Source: Dugong dugon
Lineage: Eukaryota; Chordata; Mammalia; Sirenia; Dugongidae
Length of the DNA: 64,000 nucleotides
Reading direction: 5' to 3'
Assembly (NCBI GenBank): GCA_030035585.1
Contig: CM057469.1
Location: 118,460,650 to 118,524,649 of the forward strand
Shown here one piece after another: positions 1-11,612 of this stretch (positions within the stretch are counted from its first letter, which is position 1; each line of letters begins with the position of its first letter). The translations under genes and the position numbers were made by a program. Below the pieces are notes generated by a model, which was not told the origin of the DNA, did not search any database, and saw nothing but the letters and a program-made list of their open reading frames with translations.

Positions 1-178
1 TTCCTCCTCACAAGAGCACTCTACGGTGGGCATATTATTGTAGTCCCCGTTTCACAGGTTAGAAAACTGAGGCACAGAGAAAGTAAGTAATTTGCTTCAG
101 CACAGAACCAGGATGCCCACCTAGATTATTAGGTTCCTGGGTCTGAGACCCTAATCACCTCGTGACGCTGCCCCTCAG
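1..178 (-). repeat. MIR SINE, minus strand, cut by window edge
   Basis: The segment reads as the reverse complement of the MIR core and 3' part. It has the typical 'gaaaactgaggcacagag' stretch followed by a 'taagtaatttgc' block. The element is ancient, diverged and truncated at position 1. It is a pan-mammalian relic and carries no gene. Confidence 0.75.
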
Positions 179-658
179 GACCGCTCAAGATCAGAGAGAT
201 ACAGTAGAGGGAAGGGGTGTGAGATTAGAGTATATTGACGTTGGCCTCAGAACTTTGAACAGATTTAAGAAGTTTATCATTTTGTAACCATTAGTATTAG
301 TTGGCTTTCTTGTGTCACCTTTCTCTCTAAAAAGTGAAGAGTAGCAAACTTTAAATTTATTGTTTCTGATTAAAATTTATTACTAATATTAGGATTCTTT
401 TACCCAGTTTTGATCAGCACTCTCTCTCCAGTGCCTCTTTGAGAAAGGAGATCAGTCAACACTGTGGAGTGAAGGAATCCATAAGAACGAAGATGAAGAT
501 GTTGAAGGAGGTAGCTGCTTCTCCACAACTGCATTTTTCTTCTATCATGTGTTGTGCTGTCTTCATATGTTGCTCAGAATCTTCCTAGAATCTATGGAGT
601 GGGTGCATTATTTTTATCCCAGTTTTACATTGGATGAAAATGGACAGTAATTATTTTA
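179..658. other. Single-copy interval, nothing recognised
   Basis: AT-rich sequence without a convincing ORF, repeat family or regulatory block that I can name. Confidence 0.5.
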
Positions 659-825
659 GTGAGGCCCGGTGGCCCAGGGGTTAAGAGCTATGGCGTGCTA
701 TGGCTGCTAATCAAAAGGTCAGCAGTTCAAATCCACCAGCCACTCCTTGCAAACACCATGGGGCAGTTCTACTCTGTCCTATAGGGTCGTTATGAGTCGG
801 AATCAACTCGACGGCAATGGGCATA
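659..825 (+). mobile_element. AfroSINE, short form, plus strand
   Basis: A tRNA-like head ('ggttaagagct', 'gttcaaatccacc' as a B-box-like stretch) is followed by the body 'ggggcagttctactctgtcc' and the tail 'cggaatcaactcgacggcaa'. The same order recurs throughout the window, so this is a dispersed family. From memory it matches the tRNA-derived SINE of Afrotheria. The GTTCAAATC box could serve as a pol III promoter element. The usual T-rich end is worn and no clear target-site duplication was seen. Confidence 0.85.
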
Positions 826-1075
826 TCTGGAAGGACCTGACTAGCAGATTACAAGATTTAAATCTTATTTTGAGGATAATAAAAAAAGGGCATACTGTAT
901 AAGGAAAAGCTATAGTAATCTGTATTTTACACTATGAATTTAAATTTGGGGAAAATCAGCCAGCATTTTCCCCATCTACTCATCTACTGTGAGCCTCTTC
1001 TTAATTAAAAACAAATTCAAAACCAAATGCAGACAAACAAAACTGCTGCTTATATGATTCTAACCTTCACAGGCT

Positions 1076-1835
1076 TTTTAAATTTTTAATTGTGCTAAAT
1101 GCATATGCAACAAAATGTTTGCCATTTCAATTTTTTCATAAACAATTCAATCACTAATTACATTCCACCTGTTGTTCAAACGTCACCACTATCTGTTTCC
1201 AAATTTTTCCATCACCCTTAAGAGAAGCACAGTGTTCTCTAAGCAATGAAACTTCCTTTCCCACTTCCTCCCGGCTGCCCCAGGTTACTACGAATACATT
1301 GCAGTCTCTACATGCTTGCCTATTCTAGATATTTCATGTAAGTGGGATCATACAATGATTTGTTTGGTGGCATTTATTTCACTCAGCATAATGTTTCCAA
1401 GGTTCATTCATGTTATAGCCTGTATCAGGACGTCATTTCTTTTTATGGCTGAGTAATATTCCATTGTATGTATGCACCATATTTTGTTTATCCATTCATC
1501 TCTCGGTGGACATTTAAGCTACTTCTACTTTTTGACTACTGTGAATAGTGGGAATAGTCTGCAATAAACAGTGTTGGATAGGTTTCTGTTTGCGCTCCTA
1601 CCTTCACTTCTTCTTGCATAAACCCAGGAGCGGAATTGCTGAATCATATGATAATTCTATGTTTAGCTTTTTGAGGAACCGCCAAAATGTTATCCACAGA
1701 GGCTCTACCATTTTGCATTCCCACCAGCTATGGTGAGGGTGCCAAATTTCTCCACATCATCACCAACACCTGCTTTCTGTTTTTTGATTATACAGGCTTA
1801 TATCAGGGCTTCTTCAGATAAAGTTTATCAACTCT
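1076..1835 (-). mobile_element. Old L1 (L1M-type) 3' fragment, minus strand
   Basis: Antisense to L1, this contains recognisable blocks of the 3'UTR and ORF2 end. One is 'tttatggctgagtaatattcc' near 1442, another 'tttatccattcatc' near 1488, and then 'aggagcggaattgctg' near 1627. Many substitutions and indels mark it as an old copy. The short reading frames here are chance frames inside the fragment. Confidence 0.8.
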
Positions 1836-4010
1836 TGCTGACACTTAAAAAGAGTATCTTAGCTGAGGAATCGTCATTTCAATCTGGGTATGCCTGTGTT
1901 GGCTGATCTGCATGCTTGTGTTGCTTGTGTTGTGCTTGTGTTTAAAACGTTTTGAAATATTTTATAAACATTATTAACCCCAACGTGCCTGATGAATTCA
2001 AAAGCAGCAAGAGTGCTGATCAGATGATGAAGAAGCATATTTAATGAATACATGTTGATTGAATGTAGCCTGTATGCTTGTGAACCAATGGATTTTGCTG
2101 TGAAATTTCTGAACTTAACCCGTGCTGAGGCAGAGGAGCCTCTGTGGAAGTTTAAGTGGGGAGTTGCCAATGAGATCTCAAGGTCTCTCAAGGCAGCCCT
2201 TTACATTCATGTCACTCTTCTGATTGCAAGAATTTATCAGCAGTCGTTAACCACCTTCTTAGTGGATAGTTTTCAGATTCACACATAATATTCCAACTGT
2301 AGTCTGATCAGTACAGAGCATAGTGAAAGCATTATTTCAGATCTGAACACAGTACTTTTAGCCTTTGACTTTCATCTATATTATGTTATCAACTCTTAAC
2401 TCTTTACGGGGGTGTGACTTTCAATCCAAGTTATTTCATTTCTGTATTTTATTATTAATATTCCATTGTATGTCACCCACTTGCAAAATATTGAATACAA
2501 TATAACGAACCCTGTAGAATTATAAAAAATAAGAAAATTAAAAACTTTCATTTGATGTAAAAATATAAAACAAAATAATACAAACAAAAACATAAACTTA
2601 AGAAAGTCCTGCAGGAGGAGAAATTAATAATATCAGGCGAATTGATAACAACTTATTCTGAGCTTCCTAGTGATCAGAACAAAAAGGGACTCTAGAAGGG
2701 TGATGTCTATTATTTCTAATTTTGAGGTTTGTTATCTGAACTTAGACTTTTACATTTATTCTGTGCACCGTATCTTGTTGCTTCAACTCAGAATTCAAGG
2801 GGAACTGGATCTACAAGGTCTATTCTCTGTTCCCAGTCAATTCTGTCAGAACACAAGAAACCTATTGATGTGAATATTATCTCAGATTATTTCTCAATTG
2901 CCTTAAAAAGTAGGGGACAGGCCCTGACAGAAGAAAACACAGAGCAGCGTTGCTTAATTTCGGTATTGAGCAAAGGTTAGCCAGTCTAGGAAGATTAGGC
3001 TCTGGGGTGGGGGCGGGTGGGAGGTGCTACATACCTCATGATGGGAGATAGGGTTGAATGGAGACCTCTAAGAAGGTAGTAGGGAGTAGCAGGATACTAC
3101 TTTTCCAAAATGCACTGTATTGTTGAACAAACTTTAATTTTCAGCCAGCCCATAGTCACACTCTGGTTTTTTTACTTGGTTCAAATTGCCATTGGAGACA
3201 ACAAAAGATTTGTTGAATCTGTTGGCTTGTATAGTTCTTGTTTATTTTCCTCACCAAATCCACATTGGGAGCTAAATTGCCTCATTCCAGTAATGTTATG
3301 GATAAGTAGAACCAAAGCTATCTTATATTTCATCTTTCAAGCTTTTGTGATATATTCTTAACCTGCTATGTCATTACTCACTTGTAATTAATCACCATGC
3401 ATTATGAAGTTGATGTCAATTTGATCTGGTGACTCATTCATCACCCCTGTGGATGATGGTGACAGATGTCATTAGTTTAATGATCATAGTTAACCAATGT
3501 CATAATTAAGGTGACCATGTAACGAGGCTGGGTGTATTATTGCTTAATACATCAAATTAAGAAAAGATGTCATGGCTAGGCACACAACATAACCCATCAT
3601 TTTTGAAGATGACTCAATATATTAAATGCTTCTCAATAAAACAATAGTACGGGCCTTCAGGACTTAACTTTCAGAGGGGTCGTAAACAATGGCACGAGAC
3701 AAGGCCTTCCAACCTCTAATGGGAGTGCACTATCTTATGCTGGAGATTTTTTCCAAGTGAAATTTCTCCTGATATCCATTATGTCTTATCACCAAGCAGC
3801 ATCAATTATGATGCTTTAGTGTGTGTGCCTGCAGAGTATGGAATCACACACATTTCCAGCTGCCCCCCAACTGTTAGCCACTTATCCCCTGGAAAATGTG
3901 ATATTTCCTTCCTTTGCCTTGCAGAAAGTTTATCTCTATAACACTCTGAACATTTCTTGCAATTGATATTGTTTGTTCATATTTTAGTATAAGTATGCCC
4001 TAACTATTGC
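1836..4010. other. Single-copy interval
   Basis: About 2.2 kb with no repeat family I recognise. Small frames exist (2052-2288 plus, 2729-2980 plus, 3110-3361 plus), but none resembles a known protein, and there are no splice or poly(A) features to support them. The AT-rich part 3400-3640 has several TAAT and ATTA homeodomain-like cores, which is weak evidence for a non-coding regulatory element. Confidence 0.5.
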
Positions 4011-4080
4011 ATGAAACAAAATAAAATTCATTAAAAAAATTTTACTGTAGTAAATACAAATAAACGTGAAATTTGTTATT

Positions 4081-4582
4081 TGTCATGGATGGAATTGTGC
4101 TCCCCAAAAAATGTGTGTTAACTTGGCTAGGCCATGATTTTCATGATTGCCCACCATTTTGTGACCTGATGTGATTTTCCTGTGTTATCAATACTGCCTC
4201 TAAAATGTTAATGAGGCAGGATTAGAGGCAGTTATGTTAATGAGGCAGGACTCAATCTACAAGATTGAGTCAATCTCTTTTGAGATATAAAAGAGAGACG
4301 TGAGCAGAGAGATAGCGGGACCTCATACCACTAAGATACAAGAACCAGGAGAATAGCACATCCTTTGAACCTGGAGACCCAGTGCTGAGAAACTGCTAGT
4401 CCAGGGGAAGATTGATGACAAGGAGCTTCCTCCAGAGCCGACAGAGAGAGAAAGCCTTCCCCTGGAGCTGGCACCCTGTATTTGGACTTCTGGCCTCCTA
4501 GATCATGAGGGAATAAATTTATCTTTGTTAAAACCATCCCCTTGTAGTACTTCTGTTATAGCGGCACTAGATGACCAAGACA
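4081..4582 (+). mobile_element. Solo LTR, MaLR-like family, inserted in L1M
   Basis: It begins 'tgtcatgg' and ends 'ccaagaca', as LTRs of the ERVL-MaLR group do, and it has the family's 'aataaattt' poly(A) region near the 3' end. Two further copies of the same family occur at 42842-43362 and 44892-45407. The duplicated target would be 'ttatt' before and 'ccatt' after, a match only if two C-to-T changes are allowed. No internal retroviral sequence accompanies it, so it is a solo LTR. The subfamily name was not assigned. Confidence 0.75.
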
Positions 4583-6875
4583 CCATTTTAACTATTTTTA
4601 AGTGTACACTTCAGTAGTGTTAATTACATTCAAAATGTTGTGCCACTATCACCTCTATTTCCAAAACTATTTTATCATCCCAAACAGAAACTCTGTACCC
4701 ATTAAGCAATAACTTCCCACCCTCACCTCTGCACATATCCTGGTAACCACAGTCTACTTTTGTCTTTATTCTAGTTATCTTATAATACTGGAATCATACA
4801 ATATTTGTTCTTTTGTGTCTGCTTTATTTCACTTAGTATAGAATTTTCAAGGTTCGTCCACGTTGTAGCATGTATCACAACTTCATTTCTTTTCATGGCT
4901 GAATAATATTTCTTTGTATTATATATACTACATTGTGTTTGTTGATGGACACTTGAGTTGTTTCCACCTTTTGACTCTTGTGAATAATGCTGCAGTGAAC
5001 ATTGGTGCACAAGTATCTGCTTGAGTCACCTGCTTTCATTTTTTTTAGGTAAAATATACTTAAGAGTAGAATTGCTCAGTCATATGGCAATTCTATGTTT
5101 AACCTATGTTTAACTTTTTGAGGAACCACCAAAATGTTTTCCAAAGAGTTCCACTGTTTTATATTCCCACCAACAATTTCTCTGCATCCTCATCAACCCT
5201 TGTTATTTTCCTTTTTTTAATAGTAGCCGTCCCATTGGGGATGAAGTGGTGCCTCATTGTCATCTTGATTTGCATTTTCCTAATGACTAACGAGTATCTT
5301 TTCATGTGCTTATTATGCATTTGTAAATCTTGTTTGGATAAATGTCTATGCAAGTTTCTTTGACCGTTTTTTTTTTTTAAATTGGGTTGTTTGTCTTTCT
5401 GATGGTTAGTTGTGGGAGATCTTTGCATATTTTGGATGTTAACCCTTATCAGATATATGATTTCTAGATATTTTCTCCCATTTTGCAATGCATACTTTCA
5501 CTCTCTTGCTAATGTCCTTGGATGCATAAAATTTTTAATTTTGATGAAGTTCAATTTATCTATTTTTTTCTTTTGTTGCTTATGCCTTTGGTGTGCCATC
5601 TAAGTCCATTGCCAAATTCAGGAATCTGAAGATTTACCTGTATGTTTTCTTTGAAAAATTTTATGATTTTGGCTCTTATATTTAGGTCATTGATCCATTT
5701 TGAGTTAATGTTTGCCTAAGGTGTGAAATATGGGTCCAACTTTACTATTTCGCTTGTAACACCTTTGTAGAAAATCAATTAGCCTTAGATGTATGAGTTT
5801 ACTTTTGGACTTATTTCTAGTCTATTGATTTATTTGTCTATCTTTATGCCAATATCCTATTGTTTTCATTATTATAGTTTTGTAGTAAGTTTTGAAATTG
5901 GGAAATGTGAGTCCTCCAACTTTGTTGTTATTTTTCAAGACTGTTCTGTTATTCTTGGTCCCTTTGCAATTCCATGTGAGTTTGAGGTTCAGCTTTTCCA
6001 TTTCTGCAAAAAAACCAAAAAACAAACAAACAAAAAAACTGAAATTTTGATAGAGATTTTATTGAAACTGTAGACCTCTTTGTGTTGTATTGACATCTTA
6101 ACAATATTGTCTTCCAATCCATGAACATAAGATATCTTTCCACTTAATTAATTCTTCATTTGTTTTCAGCAACGTTTTATAGTTTTGAGCTCAAAAACTT
6201 CTTGGTTAAATTTATTCTTAATTATTTATTCTTTTGGATGCTATTATAAATGAATTTTTTTTTCTTAATTCCCGTTTTGGTTGTTCATTGCGACTGTATA
6301 GAAATAAAACTGATTTTTGTATGTTGATCTTCTACCCTGTAATTTTGATAGGTTCATTTATTAGCTGTAGTAGCTTTCTTGTAGATTCCTTGAGATTACC
6401 TGTATATATGATTATGTCATCTGTGAATATAGTTTTACTTCTTCTTTCCAATTTGTATATTTAAAAAAATCATTTTCTTGCCTAATTGCTCTTGCTAGGA
6501 CTTCCAGTACAATTTTGAAAAACAGTGGTGAAAATGGGCATCTTTGTGTTGTTCCTTAGGGGAAAATCTTTCTGTCTTTAGCACTGAGTATGGATTTTCA
6601 TGAATGCCCTTTCATGCTGAGGAAGTTCTCTTGTAGTCCGAATTTTCTGAGTGCTTTTATTATGAAAGACTGTTGGATTTTGTCAAACGTCTTTTCTGCA
6701 TCATTTGAGATAATACTTTTTTTTATTGTTGTTCATTTTTTACTTTGTTATATTAATATGGTGTATTGCTTGGATTGATTTTCTTTTGTTGAACTGCCTT
6801 GCATTCCTGGGATAAATCCCCCTTGGCCATGGTATATAATCCTTTTAATACGCTGTTGAATTCAGTATGTTAGTA

Positions 6876-7386
6876 CAGTCGTCCACCCATATCTATGGGG
6901 GATTGGTTCCAGGACTCCACACGGATACTGAAATCTATGAATGCTCAAGTCCCTTGTATAAAATGGTATAGTATTTGCATATAACCTACGCATATCCTTC
7001 CACAAATTTTAAATCATCTTTAGATAACTTATAATATGTAATACAATGTAAATGCTGTGTGTATATGCTCCGTTTTAGCCTTTGAAGGATTGCTTTGAAG
7101 GTGCCTGTTCTTTCACAGAAACTAAGGGTGCACACAACACCAGACGAGAAGGAGGTGAATAATGCTCCAACAATGAGTGCTGGAGAGAGAGACTGAGGAT
7201 CTGTGAAATGGCGGGAGGCTACAGCAGGGTATGCTTACACATCAATTCATTCATGTGGATTCTGCATAGTGCTCGGCGCAAGGCAAATTCAAGTTTTGGT
7301 TTTAGGAGCTTTTTTTTTTGGATATTTTTGATCTGTGGTTGGTTGAAATCGAGGATGCAAAACCTGTGGATACAGAAGGCCGGCTG
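6876..7386. mobile_element. MER2-type (Tigger) DNA transposon with TA target duplication
   Basis: The left end reads 'cagtcgtccacccatat' and the right end 'ggccggctg', giving imperfect terminal inverted repeats. A TA dinucleotide flanks each side (6874-6875 and 7387-7388), as expected for Tc1/mariner-type insertion. The blocks 'ggggattggttccagga' and 'tgtggttggttgaa' are typical of MER2. The copy is non-autonomous, with no transposase, and sits inside the antisense L1M, whose sequence continues on both sides. Confidence 0.88.
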
Positions 7387-7640
7387 TAGTTTTGTTGAGT
7401 ATTTTTTCATTTATGTTTATAAGGGATATTGGTCTGTATTTTTCTTTTCTTGTGATATCTTTGCTGGCTTTGGTATCAGAATAATGCAGGCCTCACATAA
7501 TGAGTTAGAAACTGTACTCTCCTCCTCTATATTTTGGAAGAGTTTGAGACCTATTGGTGTTAATTATTCTGTAATTGTTTGGTAGAGTTCACCAGTGAAG
7601 CCCTCTTGCCCTGAAACTTTCTTCATTGGAGGTTTTTGAT

Positions 7641-8010
7641 TATTGATTCAATCAGCCAGAACAGAACAGACGAACTCTAGAATTGTAATTTGAACAAGAT
7701 TTTCTCTACTCACCGAAGATCCAGGAACCAGGGTTCCACACTGGGAACATAGGCTGCCTTCTTCAAGCCACCTGCCAAGCCAGGAAGGGGGTAGAGCACA
7801 GGGAAGTAAAAGATCCACAAAGCTTTCTTACCATTTTCTTGTTGCCTTTTTCTGGCTTCAGCATTTGTTTGGTTATTGTAAACATTTGACTGTATTTCAG
7901 AGTTCTGAGAAAGTTAGTTCTGGAAGGCTCTGCTTCTTTTTCAGTGTTTCTGTAGGGGGATGGGAGCTTGGATCTGCCTACTCCATTATATTGCTGACCT
8001 TACTCTGAAA
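7641..8010 (-). mobile_element. Possible old L1 5' part, minus strand
   Basis: The end of the block ('gggatgggagcttgg', then 'tccattatattgctgacc') resembles the antisense of an old L1 5' end. It follows on from the L1M to its left, but the middle is not recognisable. It could instead be an unrelated repeat. Confidence 0.35.
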
Positions 8011-9566
8011 TTCCTTCAATGTGTGTGTGTATTTTTTTAAAATTATTATTATGTTTAATTTATAAATCTCTTTTGAAAACACTGTATCATTAAATTCTCA
8101 TAAAAATCTGAAGTCAGCTCTATTTCCCTCTGTAGCTTTCTTGACACATGTATCAAAAATATCCTTGATTGTATCAACTAGGTGTTTGCTGGATGTTTCC
8201 TATAAGAATAATAACTCCTGGAAACCAGTAACCATGTCATATATATATTATATTCCTACAAAAACTGAGCACTAATTGCCTCCCATTATCTTTTAATTTT
8301 TCAATCCTCATAATCAGAGGCTAGATCTTCACTACCTGTGGATGAGAACTTGAAATGAGATAGACTATTCAACTTACTTATTGAAATACCCCAGTGATGA
8401 CTGCAAAGAGTTTAGTGGTACCATTTCCAACTATCTGCATAGACTGAAGGCCCAAGTCTGTTAAATTAAATGAATTTTATCAGAATTTTCACTGGAATTC
8501 AATGTTCCTTTTTCCTTTCATTGATCCATTCTGATTTATTTAAACGATTATTCATTCATTCATTCATTGTTCATTCAACAATAATTTGTTGAATTCCTAC
8601 TGTGTGGCAGACAGAGTTAAATAGAATTAGTCCATGTTTTCAAAAGTTTTAATTCCTATAGGTTGCTCACAACCTGGCAAGGGAAACAGCCACATAGACT
8701 GATAACTATAATCTATTCTGATATGTAATATCCTAAAGATTAGTCAATGGCTATGAATACACAGACCAGAAAAAGAATAATTTTGCCTAGGAAGTTGAAG
8801 AAAAGTTTTAAAAAAGTGGTGTCATTTATTTTGAACTGTGGTAAATGAGTGAGAGTTTCCTAGATAGAAGGGTTTACAAAGAGTACACGATAATCAGGAA
8901 AATGAGAAAACTTAGTTATGGTCTGTCTAGAGAGAGGAATGGCTTTAAGAATGGCTTATATGGAGGCTGAAACCAGATAAGCAAGAGTCTTACAAGCTCT
9001 CTTCAGAAATTTGGAGATGGTCATAGAAAACCTTCATTTTTAAAGTAGGGTGACTGGTCTTAAAAATCACACATGAGTTTGTTGATTATCTTTGGCCAAA
9101 GTACTTACAAATTGTTGAACTTGAAGGTGTATATTAATCAATATTAATATATAAAATACACTATACTTTTGTACTTTTACATTATACTTTTGTACTTTTC
9201 TGTGATACACATTTTCAATAGTATTATATCTAGATGAATATTAAAAAGAGAGGCCAAAATATGTCCTTTCAAGATAAAGACGATGTTTGAAAATTAAAAC
9301 CAAACCAAATAGAAAACAAAAACAAAAACAAACTTACTCAACATGGGAAAGATGAAAATAATTAGAAATATTATATTATGTATGTTATGCGACTTTTGTC
9401 TCTGAAAACAAAACAGATTTGTCAACCATAAACACCATCAAAGAACTAGGAAATAAAATTTTAAACCGTGTAAAAATAAAATATGTAAACATTCTGTTTG
9501 TTTATAAGAACAATTGAGTATAATAAGATAAATTTGTCTGTTGAATTTCAACTGCATTAACAACAT
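8011..9566. other. Mostly single-copy, with an ATTC run and an old dispersed repeat
   Basis: A short (ATTC)n run around 8548-8570 leads into a block ('ttcaacaataatttgttgaa', then 'ctactgtgtggcagac') typical of ancient mammalian interspersed repeats, which fades by about 8990. The rest, including the A-rich stretch 9290-9480, has no recognisable gene or element. Confidence 0.45.
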
Positions 9567-10113
9567 ACTTAGGCTGGGTTCTCTAGAGAAGCAAAACCAG
9601 TAAAGCATGTAAATATATACAGAGAGAGATTTAAATCAGGGAAATGGCTTATTCGGTTGTAGAGGATGGAACATCCCAAGTCTGTGGGTCAGGATAGAGT
9701 TTTCCCCTGATTCATGTAGTCGAAAGGGCTGGCAAATCCAAGATCGGCAGGTCAGAGAGCAGGACTCCTGCTCACATACTGCAAAGATCGTGAATCCCAA
9801 GATTGGCAGGCAAGACCACAGGTGAGCTACTAGCTCAAGTTCCAAGAATCAGAGGTCAGAAGAACAAGAGCCAGCTGCAAGATCCAGAGTGAGCAAAAGC
9901 CCACAAGTCTTGCCAGAATGCCCACTTATATTCAATGCAGGTCACACACCCAAGGAGACTCCCTATCAACTGATTGGCTACTCACAGCAGATCCCATCAA
10001 GGAGGTGATCACATTACATCAGATCTCATCATGGAAGTGATCACAACATAATATGACTGCCAAACCACTGAGAATCGTGGCCCAGCCAAGATGGTGCACA
10101 ACTTTAACCATCA
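9567..10113. mobile_element. LTR-like interspersed repeat
   Basis: The ends 'aggctgggttctctagagaa' and 'tggcccagccaagatgg' are those of a widespread mammalian LTR-like repeat. The interior carries short 'aagat(c/t)ggcaggt' repeats. No coding sequence is visible. I cannot name the subfamily with certainty or see a target duplication. Confidence 0.55.
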
Positions 10114-10264
10114 AAGTACGCTCATATAATTGACAGATAAAATTGCAAACTGAGATTCATGATATAAACCAATTAACCAGTTTCTCTGTTTGATTCTTTA
10201 TTTTCACTTTGACATATATTTTTAGCTATATAGATATTAAAATCAAATATCACTAGTTAAGCTA

Positions 10265-10449
10265 GACTATTGTTTGATTTTAAGAATTCAGGGGATATTT
10301 TTGGCTTAAGGTTTAAAGATTATCTCAGGGCAATAGTTTCAGGGGTTCATCCAGAGTCCATGACTCTGAAAAGTCTGGAGTTTATGAGAATTTGAAATTT
10401 TATTCTGCATTTCCCCCTTTTTGATCAGGATTCTTCTATAGAATCTTTG
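10265..10449 (-). mobile_element. L1 3'UTR-like fragment of a second L1 subfamily, minus strand
   Basis: The blocks 'ggcttaaggtttaaagatta' and 'ttcccccttttgatca' recur in the same order at about 51480-51610, which places both in one L1 3'UTR family distinct from the young L1 that follows. It abuts the poly(T) of that L1. Confidence 0.5.
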
Positions 10450-10479
10450 TTTTTTTTTTTTTTTTTAATTGTACTTCAG

Positions 10480-10802
10480 GTGAAGGCTTACAGAACAAAT
10501 AGTTTCTCATGAAACAGTAGTGCACATTGTTTTATGACATTGGTTAACAACCCACAACATGTCAACCCTCTCCCTTCTCGACTTTTTTTTTTTTGGTGAA
10601 AATATAGATAGCCAGACACACCATTTCAAAAATTTCTACATGCACAGTTCAGTGACATCGACTACGCTTTTCCAATTCTGCTGCTATTCTCACTTTAGAT
10701 GGAGGCTTACAGAACAAAATAGTTTCTCATTTAACAGTTAGTACAGATGTTGCCCTATGACAATGGTTAACAACCTCACAACACATCAAGACTATCCTTA
10801 CT
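10480..10802 (-). repeat. Direct duplication in the L1 3'UTR tail
   Basis: Two copies of a segment of about 100 bp (about 10480-10580 and 10699-10802) share 'aggcttacagaaca', 'tagtttctcat' and 'ggttaacaacc' in the same order. About 120 bp of other 3'UTR sequence separates them. The minus-strand L1 end at 56638-57465 has the same duplication, while the copy ending near 54550 has one unit. Confidence 0.8.
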
Positions 10803-10947
10803 CAACCTTGCATTCCCTATTACCAGATTTCCTGTCCCCTTCTGCCTTCTGGTCCTTGTCCCTGGACTGCTGTAACTCATTAGTCCTATTTGGTTTTATG
10901 GGGCTGTCCACTCCCAGGCTGAATGGTGAACCTTGGAAATGACTTCA

Positions 10948-11178
10948 TCACTGAGCTAAAAGGGTGTCTGGGGCCATACTCTCGGGGTTTCTCCAGTCCC
11001 CTTTAGGCCAGTAAATCTGATCTTTTATTTGTGAGTTAGAATTATGCTCTACATCCTTCTCCAGCTCTGTCCAGAAACCTCTGTTGCGATCCTGGTCAGA
11101 GCAGTAAGTGGTGGTAGCCAGGCACCATCTAGCTGTACTGGACTCAATCTGGTGGAGGCCTTGGTAGCTGTGGACCAT
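10948..11178 (-). CDS. Small conserved ORF in the L1 3'UTR (76 aa), function unknown
   Basis: This frame starts MVHSYQ and contains the block RWCLATTT followed by FWTELEKDVEHNSNS. The same frame, from the same ATG, is open in the other two 3'UTR copies in the window (57131-57364 minus, 77 aa; 54029-54277 plus, 82 aa). It lies downstream of the ORF2 stop, so it is not part of a known L1 protein. No signal peptide, membrane segment or known domain is evident. It may be a fortuitous frame in a young family; expression is not shown. A hairpin (11177-11195) overlaps its start codon. Confidence 0.35.
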   Translation of the reverse strand: MVHSYQGLHQIESSTARWCLATTTYCSDQDRNRGFWTELEKDVEHNSNSQIKDQIYWPKGDWRNPESMAPDTLLAQ

Positions 11179-11195
11179 TAGTCCTTCGGACTAAT
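11177..11195 (-). promoter_or_regulatory. Conserved hairpin at the start of the L1 3'UTR ORF
   Basis: Perfect 8-bp arms 'attagtcc' and 'ggactaat' flank a 3-nt loop. On the L1 sense strand the last two bases of the hairpin are the first two of the ORF's ATG. The same arms occur at 57363-57381 and 54012-54030, with the loop changed to 'aaa' in the latter. The role is unknown. Confidence 0.5.
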
Positions 11196-11612
11196 CTTTT
11201 CCTTATATCCTGTTCTCTTCATTCTCCCTTGCTCCCAAAGGAATGAGACCAGTGGAGTATCTTAGATGGCTGCTCACAGGTTTTTAAGACCCCAGACGCT
11301 ACTCTCCAAGGTAGAATGTAGAACATTATCTTTATAAACTGTGTTATGCCAATTGAGCTAGATGTTCCCTGAGACCATGGTCCCCATAGCCCTCCACCTA
11401 GCAGTTCAGTCCCTCAGGGAGTTTGGATGTGTCTGTGGAGCTTCCATGACCTTTTCTTGTACAAGTTGTGCTCGTTTCCCCTTTATTGTGTACTGTCTCA
11501 CCCTTCACCCAAGATACCACTTATCTATTGCCTATTTAGTATTCCCCGCCCCCCCATCCCTGGTAACCAACAAAGATTGTTACATTTTGTGTATGAATGT
11601 TTTCATGGATTT

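Larger units (their letters stand above)
4015..7640 (-). mobile_element. Old L1 (L1M-type), minus strand, split by an LTR and a DNA transposon
   Basis: After removing the two nested insertions (4081-4582 and 6876-7386) the sequence follows an old L1 in reverse. The 3'UTR lies around 4583-4900, then ORF2 runs backwards from its C-terminus toward the reverse transcriptase. The landmark 'cctaattgctcttgctagg' (6481-6499) is the antisense of the stretch just upstream of the catalytic FADD block. The flanks rejoin cleanly across both insertions, so the L1 is older than either. ORF2 is full of stops. Antisense frames such as 5789-6073 and 7208-7585 are shadows. The 5' limit is uncertain; similarity fades near 7640. 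Confidence 0.85.

Noticed and set aside
659-825. tRNA-like sequences at the heads of SINEs
   Set aside because: They are diverged from functional tRNAs and always continue into the SINE body, so they are not tRNA genes.
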